Of a stretch of 14,238 nt of DNA, positions 1 through 5,474 are shown piece after piece. The stretch lies in contig JAEXXY010000429.1 of assembly GCA_023451855.1 (NCBI GenBank), positions 1-14,238 on the forward strand. The letters are read 5' to 3'. This DNA is from Actinomycetes bacterium (lineage in GTDB: Bacteria; Actinomycetota; Actinomycetes; Actinomycetales; Dermatophilaceae). Under the pieces are notes generated by a model. It was not told where the DNA came from and searched no databases. It worked only from the letters and a program-made list of their open reading frames with translations. Both the position numbers and the translations under genes were made by a program. How positions within the stretch are numbered: position 1 is the stretch's first letter; every line of letters starts with the position of its first letter.

Positions 1-85
1 CGGCCGGGCCGGCGCCCCGGTCCGGAGGGCCGTCGTGAGAGACGTACCGGCCCGCGCGGGGGTCGACGCGGGGGCCTGCCGCGGG

Positions 86-92
86 TAAGGGT
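86..92 (+). promoter_or_regulatory. Possible -10 element, leaderless start
   Basis: TAAGGGT lies with its last bases 5-6 nt before the ATG at 98, the spacing expected if transcription begins at the start codon. It fits TANNNT only if shifted by one base, and no good -35 is visible. A G-rich run follows it, but no proper Shine-Dalgarno. Weak on its own; supported by the similar arrangement at 1578. Confidence 0.3.
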
Positions 93-97
93 GGGGC

Positions 98-1471
98 ATG
101 AGCAGCGGCCCCGACGCAGACCACACCTTCGACGTCATCGTCATCGGGCTCGGTCCCGGCGGTGAGCACGTCGCCGGCACCCTCGCCGAACGGGGCCTGC
201 GGGTCCTCGGCGTCGACCGCCGGCTCGTCGGCGGCGAGTGTCCGTACTGGGGGTGCATCCCCTCGAAGATGATGATCCGCGCCGCCGACGCGCTCGCCGA
301 GGCCCGACGCGTCCCCGGCCTCGCAGGCAGCGTCGGTGAGGTCACGCCCGACTGGGGGCTCGTCGCCCGGCGCATCCGCGACGAGGCCACCGACAACTGG
401 GACGACAAGGTCGCCGTCGACCGGCTCACCAAGAAGGGTGCGACCTTCGTCCGCGGCACCGGCGTCATCACCGGGCCCGGCCGTGTCGACGTCGACGGCA
501 CCGCCTACGCGGCGACCACGGGCATCGTCGTCAACACCGGCACCACCCCCGCGATCCCACCGATCGAGGGCCTCGCCGACGTCCCGTACTGGACCAACCA
601 CGAGATCATCGAGGCCACCGAGCTGCCCACCTCGCTCGTCGTCCTCGGCGGGGGCGCGATCGGGTGCGAGCTGGGCCAGGCCGTGTCCCGGTTCGGCACG
701 AGAGTCACCGTCGTCGAGGCTGCCGACCGGCTGCTCGCGCTGGAGGAGCCCGAGGCATCGGCGAAGGTGGCCGAGGTGTTCGAGACCGAGGGCATCACGG
801 TGCGCACGGGCGTCGGTGCCGCGAAGGTCGAGCGGCGTGACGCCGGAGTCCGGGTCACCCTCGCCGACGGCAGCCACGTCGACGCCGACCGCATCCTCGT
901 CGCCACCGGGCGGCGCACCGACGTCAAGGGCGTCGGGCTGCACCACGTCGGCGTCGCCGAGGACGCCCGAGTCGCCCCCGTCGACGACGAGTGCCGGGTC
1001 ACCGACGGCGTCTGGGCCATCGGCGACATCACCGGCAAGGGTGCCTTCACCCACGTGTCGATGTACCAGGCCGGCATCGTGATCCGGGACGTCCTCGACG
1101 AGGACGGGCCGCCGGCCGAGTACGCCGCGCTGCCGCGGGTCACCTTCACCGACCCCGAGGTCGGCGCCGTCGGCCTCACCGAGGAGCGGGCGCGCGAGGA
1201 GTACGACACCATCCAGGTCGGGGTCACCCCGCTCGGTGAGACCACGCGCGGCTGGATCGCGAAGGCCGACGGTCTCATCAAGGTCGTCGCCGACGCCGAC
1301 CGGGGCGTGCTCGTCGGCGCCACGGTCGTCGGCCCTGCGGGTGGCGAGGTGCTCGGCGCCCTCGCCGTCGCCGTCCACGGCAAGGTGCCGGTCGAGCGGC
1401 TGCGGTCGATGATCTACGCCTACCCGACGCTGCACCGCGGGATCGAGGACGCACTGGGTCGCCTTGCCTGA
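98..1471 (+). CDS. NAD(P)/FAD-dependent disulfide oxidoreductase (dihydrolipoamide dehydrogenase/mercuric reductase-like)
   Basis: A class I pyridine nucleotide-disulfide oxidoreductase of 457 residues, a normal length for the family. The FAD-binding GLGPGG is at residues 17-22. The redox-active disulfide motif GGECPYWGCIPSK has cysteines 48 and 53. A second Rossmann motif (LGGGAIG) near 185 binds NAD(P), and the FAD-contact motif AIGD is near 307. The C-terminal dimerisation domain ends in YAYPTLHR, so the His and Glu of the lipoamide dehydrogenase motif HAHPTxxE are replaced by Tyr442 and Arg447. It is therefore unlikely to be a true E3 subunit, and no pyruvate dehydrogenase genes are adjacent. 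It probably reduces another disulfide, quinone or metal, but the substrate cannot be read from sequence. The ATG at 98 is chosen because the FAD motif begins about 12 residues later, as usual. Confidence 0.9.
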   Translation: MSSGPDADHTFDVIVIGLGPGGEHVAGTLAERGLRVLGVDRRLVGGECPYWGCIPSKMMIRAADALAEARRVPGLAGSVGEVTPDWGLVARRIRDEATDNWDDKVAVDRLTKKGATFVRGTGVITGPGRVDVDGTAYAATTGIVVNTGTTPAIPPIEGLADVPYWTNHEIIEATELPTSLVVLGGGAIGCELGQAVSRFGTRVTVVEAADRLLALEEPEASAKVAEVFETEGITVRTGVGAAKVERRDAGVRVTLADGSHVDADRILVATGRRTDVKGVGLHHVGVAEDARVAPVDDECRVTDGVWAIGDITGKGAFTHVSMYQAGIVIRDVLDEDGPPAEYAALPRVTFTDPEVGAVGLTEERAREEYDTIQVGVTPLGETTRGWIAKADGLIKVVADADRGVLVGATVVGPAGGEVLGALAVAVHGKVPVERLRSMIYAYPTLHRGIEDALGRLA

Positions 1472-1577
1472 CAGGTGCGTGACGCGTCGGTGACCTCGCG
1501 GTGGACGCTTCCGGTCGACTGCGCGGCGGCACGGCGGATCCCCTGGGCGGCCGGTCGGGACCGTCCGCGGCGAGCGC

Positions 1578-1583
1578 TACGGT
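1578..1583 (+). promoter_or_regulatory. -10 element TACGGT, likely leaderless promoter of the HAD gene
   Basis: TACGGT matches TANNNT and ends 6 nt before the ATG at 1590, which places the expected transcription start on the start codon. A 17-nt spacer would put the -35 at TCGGGA (1555-1560), a poor match. GTGAGG lies only 2 nt from the ATG, too close for a normal Shine-Dalgarno, which favours leaderless initiation. Confidence 0.5.
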
Positions 1584-1589
1584 GAGGCC

Positions 1590-2447
1590 ATGCTCCAGCG
1601 CTTGCTCGCCCTCGACCTCGACGGGACGACCCTCAACCACATGGGCGAGCTGTCGCCCCGCGTCCGCGACGCGATCCGCGCGCTGCCCGAGGAGGTCCGC
1701 GTCGTCGTGTCCACCGGGCGCTCGATCATCGCCACGACGCCGGTGCTCGAGCAGCTCGGCCTCGCCCGCGGGTACGCCGTCTGCTCGAACGGGGCCGTCA
1801 CCCTCGAGCTCGACCCCGCCGAGGACCTGGGCTACCGGATCATCGACACCGTCACCTTCGACCCGCGCGCGGTCCTGGAGAAGATGCGCGTGGCCCTGCC
1901 CGACGCGCTCATCGCCGTCGAGGAGCTCGGGGTCGGGTTCAAGGTGAGCCGGCACTTCCCCGACGGCGAGCTCATGGGCGCCTCGCGGGAGGTGTCGTGG
2001 GAGGAGCTCGTCGAGCACCCGGTCACGCGTGTGACGCTGCGCCAGCCCGAGGCCAGCGCCGAGGAGTTCATGGAGATGGTCGAGCGGGCGGGCCTGCACG
2101 GCGTCTCGTACGCCGTCGGCTGGTCGGCGTGGCTCGACATCAACCCCGAGGGTGTCTCCAAGGCCTCGGCCCTCGAGCTCGTGCGGCGCCACCTCGGCGT
2201 CGAGCCGATCCACACCATCGCCTGCGGCGACCAGCGCAACGACCTCGAGATGCTGCACTGGGCGGCCTGGGGCGTGGCCATGGGCAACGCGCCCGACGAG
2301 GTCAAGGCCATCGCCGACGAGGTCACCGGGCACGTCGACGAGGACGGCCTCGTGCCGATCGTCGAGGCCGTCGCCGCCGCGGCGCGCGACGGCATCCCGT
2401 TCCGCGAGGGCGTCCCGTCCGCGGCCACGGCGCGCCTCGAGCTCTGA
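1590..2447 (+). CDS. Cof-type HAD-IIB family hydrolase (sugar phosphatase-like)
   Basis: A 285-residue haloacid dehalogenase superfamily phosphatase. Motif I DLDGT is at residues 9-13, with Asp9 the expected nucleophile and Asp11 the general acid/base. Motif II is around STGRS near residue 42. Motif III Lys is Lys191 in GVSKASAL, and motif IV GDQRND at 213-218 binds Mg2+. The wide gap between motifs II and III holds a type IIB cap, as in Cof/YidA-like enzymes that hydrolyse sugar phosphates and related phosphomonoesters. The exact substrate is not predictable. It is soluble, with no signal peptide. It follows the oxidoreductase after 118 nt and appears to have its own leaderless promoter, so the two need not be co-transcribed. 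The start is fixed by motif I, which sits only nine residues in. Confidence 0.92.
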   Translation: MLQRLLALDLDGTTLNHMGELSPRVRDAIRALPEEVRVVVSTGRSIIATTPVLEQLGLARGYAVCSNGAVTLELDPAEDLGYRIIDTVTFDPRAVLEKMRVALPDALIAVEELGVGFKVSRHFPDGELMGASREVSWEELVEHPVTRVTLRQPEASAEEFMEMVERAGLHGVSYAVGWSAWLDINPEGVSKASALELVRRHLGVEPIHTIACGDQRNDLEMLHWAAWGVAMGNAPDEVKAIADEVTGHVDEDGLVPIVEAVAAAARDGIPFREGVPSAATARLEL

Positions 2448-2494
2448 GCAGGTCGGCTGCTGACGGTCCTCCCGCGGAAAGGGTCGGCGGGTCG

Positions 2495-2521
2495 TGTCGA
2501 GTCCGGGCCGGCTCGTTCGAC
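2495..2521 (+). promoter_or_regulatory. Predicted ECF42-type sigma factor promoter (TGTCGA-N17-CGAC)
   Basis: TGTCGA at 2495-2500 and CGAC at 2518-2521 are separated by exactly 17 nt, in the gap upstream of the DGPF gene. From memory, ECF42 sigma factors of Streptomyces recognise TGTCGA at -35 and CG(A/T)C at -10, mainly upstream of DGPF genes. Transcription should start near 2528, giving a leader of about 40 nt. TGTCGA alone also occurs inside several genes here, so the support comes from the combination, spacing and location. Confidence 0.75.
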
Positions 2522-2555
2522 GCAAGGGTGAGAGCAGGGGCCACCTGCACCGACC

Positions 2556-2562
2556 AGAGGAG
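2556..2562 (+). promoter_or_regulatory. Ribosome binding site fixing the GTG start of the DGPF gene
   Basis: AGAGGAG is followed by 6 nt and then GTG at 2569. It decides against in-frame starts further upstream, such as ATG at 2494, which would overlap the predicted promoter. Confidence 0.75.
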
Positions 2563-2568
2563 AGCACC

Positions 2569-3009
2569 GTGCGTTTCATGATCATCGTCCCGGCCAACGC
2601 CGACTCGGAGCGGGGCGGCACCGGGACCGTGCAGCAGTTCGCCGACATGCAGGCCTACAACGACCAGATGCTGCGGGCGGGCGTCTTCGTCACGGGCGAG
2701 GGCCTGCACCCGACGAGCCGTGGCGCCCGTGTCACGTGGGCCGACGGCGACTGGGCTGTCACGGACGGGCCGTTCGCCGAGGCCAAGGAGCTCATCGCCG
2801 GGTTCACGATCATCGAGGTGTCCTCGCGGGAGGAGGCGCTTGAATGGCTCAAGAAGTGGCCCGCCTCGTGCGCCCCCGACCCCGGCCAGCACCTCGAGCT
2901 GCGGCAGGTCTACGCGCCGGAGGACTTCGGCGAGGAGTTCACCGCCGAGCTGCGCGAGCGCGAGGAGCAGATGCGCGAGGAAGCCGCCCGCAACGCCGCC
3001 CGCGGCTGA
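2569..3009 (+). CDS. DGPF (YCII-related) domain protein, ECF42-associated
   Basis: A 146-residue protein of the YciI/DGPF family. It opens with MRFMIIVPAN, a typical beta strand of the dimeric alpha-beta ferredoxin-like fold, and carries the signature DGPF at residues 66-69 followed by AEAKELIAGF. The biochemical role of DGPF proteins is not established; YCII domains have been suggested to be small enzymes or ligand binders. The acidic and basic C-terminal tail from about residue 117 (FGEEFTAELREREEQ) is predicted helical and probably an extension of the core domain. The gene sits directly upstream of an ECF42-type sigma factor in the same direction, the conserved arrangement for this group, and behind a sequence matching that sigma group's promoter. 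It is therefore the likely main target of the neighbouring sigma factor. The GTG start is set by a good ribosome binding site. Confidence 0.9.
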   Translation: MRFMIIVPANADSERGGTGTVQQFADMQAYNDQMLRAGVFVTGEGLHPTSRGARVTWADGDWAVTDGPFAEAKELIAGFTIIEVSSREEALEWLKKWPASCAPDPGQHLELRQVYAPEDFGEEFTAELREREEQMREEAARNAARG

Positions 3010-3040
3010 CCAGACCGACTCGGCCCCCACCCCGCCTCCC

Positions 3041-3075
3041 TGCGTCAGTGCTGCGTGGGGTGCAGCAGTGACGTA
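3041..3075. repeat. Palindromic repeat copy 1 (REP-like hairpin)
   Basis: A 35-bp element with arms TGCGTCAGTGCTGC and GCAGCAGTGACGTA around the 7-nt loop GTGGGGT. The arms pair at 12 of 14 positions. It matches copy 2 at 33 of 35 bases; both differences fall in the right arm, where they break pairing. It lies 31 nt after the DGPF stop codon and could act as a weak terminator or RNA-stabilising hairpin. Confidence 0.8.
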
Positions 3076-3118
3076 GCGCGCGAGGGGTGTCGGTCTCGGG
3101 GAGTGTTCACGTGGTCGC

Positions 3119-3153
3119 TGCGTCAGTGCTGCGTGGGGTGCAGCACTGACGCA
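3119..3153. repeat. Palindromic repeat copy 2 (perfect 14-bp stem hairpin)
   Basis: The same 35-bp element as at 3041, here with perfectly complementary 14-nt arms (TGCGTCAGTGCTGC / GCAGCACTGACGCA) and the same GTGGGGT loop. It starts 78 nt after copy 1 in the same orientation and ends just before an AAGGAGG run (3153-3159). No T-tract follows. Two near-identical copies in one gap suggest a dispersed extragenic palindrome rather than a gene-specific terminator. Confidence 0.85.
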
Positions 3154-3176
3154 AGGAGGCGGCTCGAGGAGCGCCG

Positions 3177-4514
3177 GTGGTCGGTGCGACGTGCGAGAGT
3201 GTCGCCGTGGCTGAGACGACCCAGACCGACCCCGACGAGGTGCGCCGGACGCTCGAGGCCGTGTGGCGCATGGAAGCGGCCAAGGTGACGGCCATCGTCG
3301 CCCGCGTCGTCGGCGACGTCGGCCTCGCCGAGGACCTCGCCCAGGACGCCTTCGTCCAGGCGCTCGAGCAGTGGCCGCGCGACGGGGTGCCCGACAAGCC
3401 GGGCGCGTGGCTGACCCAGACGGCGCGTCGACGGGCCGTCGACCGCATCCGCCGCGACGTCAACCTCGCACGCAAGCTGCAGCAGGTGGGACACATGGAG
3501 GAGCTGAGGGTGGCCGAGCTGGCCGAAGGCGACTTCGACGCCGCGCTCGAGGACATCGACGACGACGTCCTCGGCCTCATCTTCGCCGCCTGCCACCCAG
3601 CCCTCACCGCTCAGGCTCGGATCTCGTTGACGCTGAGGATGATCGGCGGCCTGACCACCCGCGAGATCGCCCGGGCCTTCCTCACGACCGAGACGACGAT
3701 CGGGCAGCGGATCTCGCGGGCCAAGCGGACGCTGAGCCAGGACGGCGTCACCGTCGAGGTGCCGTCCGGCGCCGACCTCGCGCCGCGGCTGGCGTCGGTG
3801 CTCGAGGTGGTCTACCTCGTCTTCAACGAGGGCTACGCCGCGACGTCCGGCCGCGACTGGGTGCGCGGCGACCTCATGGAGGAAGCCATCCGTCTCGGGC
3901 GGGTGCTCGCCGCCCTTGCGCCGCGCGAGGCGGAGGTGCACGGGCTGCTCGCCCTCATGGAGATCCAGGCCTCGCGCACCCGGGCCCGTATAGGCCGCGA
4001 CGGCGAGCCGGTGCTGCTCCTCGACCAGGACCGCACCGTCTGGGACTGGGCGCTGATCCGCCATGCGCTCGCCGCCCTGGACCGGGCCCTCGACCTCGCC
4101 GCATCACCGGGCGTCGACGGCTCGCCGCCCCCTGGTCCCGGCCCCTACCTGCTCCAGGCCGCCATCGCCGCCTGTCATGCCCGGGCCCGAACGCCGCAGG
4201 ACACCGACTGGGCCCACATGGTCGGACTCTACGAGCAGCTCGCGGCCCTGCGTCCGTCGCCGGTCATCGACCTCAACCGCGCCGTCGCGCTGTCCTACGC
4301 CTCCGGTCCGGAGGCGGCGCTCGCCGTCGTCGACCGGCTCGTCGCGGACGGTGCGCTGGCCGACTACCACCTGCTGCCGAGCGTCCGTGGAGACCTGCTG
4401 CTGCGTGTCGGTCGCGAGGACGAGGCGCGGGCCGAGTTTGCACGCGCAGCCGACATGGCCCAGAACGAGGCCGAGCGGGCGCTCCTGCAGCGCAGGGCCG
4501 TCGGTCAGGACTGA
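3177..4514 (+). CDS. ECF42-type RNA polymerase sigma factor with C-terminal extension (DUF6596)
   Basis: An extracytoplasmic-function sigma factor of 445 residues. Sigma region 2 covers roughly residues 20-95 and includes EDLAQDAFVQALEQWP and AWLTQTARRRAVDRIRRD. Sigma region 4 spans about 125-182, with a helix-turn-helix around GLTTREIARAFLTTETT. The remaining 250 or so residues form a helical, TPR-like extension (VYLVFNEGYAATSG, VIDLNRAVALSY near 362-373, DLLLRVGREDEARAEFARA), typical of ECF42. Such sigma factors lack a classical anti-sigma factor, and the extension is thought to control activity; none is encoded here. The DGPF gene lies 167 nt upstream. The GTG at 3177 has GAGGAG 5 nt before it; the GTG at 3207 is a possible alternative giving 435 residues. 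No ECF42-like promoter lies directly in front of this gene. Confidence 0.93.
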   Translation: MVGATCESVAVAETTQTDPDEVRRTLEAVWRMEAAKVTAIVARVVGDVGLAEDLAQDAFVQALEQWPRDGVPDKPGAWLTQTARRRAVDRIRRDVNLARKLQQVGHMEELRVAELAEGDFDAALEDIDDDVLGLIFAACHPALTAQARISLTLRMIGGLTTREIARAFLTTETTIGQRISRAKRTLSQDGVTVEVPSGADLAPRLASVLEVVYLVFNEGYAATSGRDWVRGDLMEEAIRLGRVLAALAPREAEVHGLLALMEIQASRTRARIGRDGEPVLLLDQDRTVWDWALIRHALAALDRALDLAASPGVDGSPPPGPGPYLLQAAIAACHARARTPQDTDWAHMVGLYEQLAALRPSPVIDLNRAVALSYASGPEAALAVVDRLVADGALADYHLLPSVRGDLLLRVGREDEARAEFARAADMAQNEAERALLQRRAVGQD

Positions 4515-4555
4515 CGGTCACGGCCGAGGGCCGGGACTGACGCGGCCGAAACCGG

Positions 4556-4569
4556 CACCGGCGCCGGTG
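4556..4569. promoter_or_regulatory. 14-bp perfect palindrome (operator or hairpin)
   Basis: CACCGGCGCCGGTG is a perfect palindrome 41 nt after the sigma gene stop and just upstream of a possible -10 at 4579. It could be an operator for the downstream pair, or with the preceding ACCGGC part of a small hairpin ending the sigma transcript. GC-rich palindromes arise easily in this DNA, so confidence is low. Confidence 0.3.
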
Positions 4570-4578
4570 TATCAGGAC

Positions 4579-4584
4579 TACCGT
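4579..4584 (+). promoter_or_regulatory. Possible -10 element TACCGT for the glycosylase-amidohydrolase pair
   Basis: TACCGT fits TANNNT and would start transcription near 4591, leaving a leader of about 50 nt before the GTG at 4641. No convincing -35 is present at 16-18 nt spacing. It is the best candidate in the 126-nt gap. Confidence 0.35.
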
Positions 4585-4640
4585 CGAGAGACCCTGCACA
4601 GGCAGATCGTCGACCGTGTTCCGACTGTGGGGAGGCGTCC

Positions 4641-5474
4641 GTGGGGGCCGTCCACCGCTCGTGCACCGGGTACGCGTCCGAGCCGTTTGCGACGCTCGTG
4701 GCCGAGTACCCCGGCGACGACGTGTACCCCAGCGGCGACTTCCGCACCGAGTGGGGGCCGATCTTCCACCGCGGCCGGCTCGACGGCAGCGCGCGCGTCC
4801 TCGTGCTCGGGCAGGACCCCGCGGCCCACGAGTCGGTGACGCGCCGCATCCTCGTCGGCGCCGCCGGGCAGCGGACGCAAGGGCTGCTCGCCAAGGTCGG
4901 CGTCACGACGAGCTATGCCATGGTCAATGTCTACGTCTACAGCGTCTTCGGCCAGTCGGCGGGCAACCGCCACGCCAAGGACCCGGCCATCGCCGCCTAC
5001 CGGCACCGCTGGCTCGACGCCCTGCTCGTCGGGACCGACGTCACCGCCGTCGTCGCCCTCGGCGACCTCGCGGCCCGGGCCTACCGCACCTGGGCGAAGA
5101 CGCAGCCCGACGCGTCGGAGAACCTGCACCTCGCTACCGTCCGGCACCCCACCTACGCCGACGCCATCGCCCGCGCGACCGGTCGCCCCCTCGCCGAGAC
5201 GACCGCCGAGCAGCTCGCGAACTGGAACGCAGCGCTCCCCGGGATCGCCGAGCACGTCGAGCCCGACACGGCGACGCCGCTCGTGCCCTACGGCCACGCG
5301 TGGACCGCCGGCGACCTCGCCCCGATCCCCGAGCGGGACCTGCCCGCAGGCGCTCCCGCCTGGTGGCGCGACGTCGAGCCGTGGGCTGCGCGCACCGGCG
5401 ACACCGCCCAGGCCAAGCGCGCGACCCTCACCGTCACCGTCCCGGAAGGAGCCCGCACGTGGCCAGCACTGTGA
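4641..5474 (+). CDS. Uracil-DNA glycosylase superfamily protein
   Basis: A 277-residue soluble protein with the two hallmark loops of the uracil-DNA glycosylase fold. Motif A is VLVLGQDPAAHE with GQDP at residues 57-60, so the family-1-like catalytic Asp59 is present. Motif B is RHPTYAD with His169-Pro170. The Tyr that follows GQDP in classical family 1 enzymes, which excludes thymine, is Ala61 here, so specificity may differ from Ung. Known members remove damaged or deaminated bases from DNA or act on related substrates; the substrate of this branch is not known to me. The C-terminal 60 residues (rich in Trp, Pro and Ala) fall outside the recognisable core. The GTG start has GGAGG at 4631-4635, 5 nt upstream. 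The 3' end overlaps the amidohydrolase start by 16 nt, implying one operon and probable translational coupling. Confidence 0.75.
   Translation: MGAVHRSCTGYASEPFATLVAEYPGDDVYPSGDFRTEWGPIFHRGRLDGSARVLVLGQDPAAHESVTRRILVGAAGQRTQGLLAKVGVTTSYAMVNVYVYSVFGQSAGNRHAKDPAIAAYRHRWLDALLVGTDVTAVVALGDLAARAYRTWAKTQPDASENLHLATVRHPTYADAIARATGRPLAETTAEQLANWNAALPGIAEHVEPDTATPLVPYGHAWTAGDLAPIPERDLPAGAPAWWRDVEPWAARTGDTAQAKRATLTVTVPEGARTWPAL
5446..5451 (+). promoter_or_regulatory. Ribosome binding site fixing the amidohydrolase GTG start
   Basis: AAGGAG ends 7 nt before GTG at 5459, inside the 3' end of the upstream gene. The reading frame is open much further upstream, to 4616, but that part is the shadow of the glycosylase-fold gene. 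This site selects 5459 as the start. Confidence 0.75.

Noticed and set aside
2471..2490. Possible terminator hairpin after the HAD gene (CCCGC...GCGGG)
   Set aside because: Only a 5-bp stem with a 10-nt loop; such pairings are expected by chance in this GC-rich DNA.
2494..2568. Upstream ATG start for the DGPF protein
   Set aside because: The codon overlaps the predicted -35 of the promoter, and the extra residues are unlike the family, which starts at the MRFM strand.
1278..2648. Long minus-strand open frame (456 codons) across the end of the oxidoreductase and the HAD gene
   Set aside because: It is antisense to two recognised genes and spans the gap between them; its product has no recognisable motif.
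3123..4064. Minus-strand open frame opposite the sigma factor
   Set aside because: It is antisense to the sigma factor domains and begins inside them; the composition is that of a shadow frame.
4616..5458. N-terminal extension of the amidohydrolase frame, suggesting a fusion protein
   Set aside because: The extension is Arg-rich out-of-frame reading of the glycosylase-fold gene. A good ribosome binding site and GTG at 5459 mark the real start.
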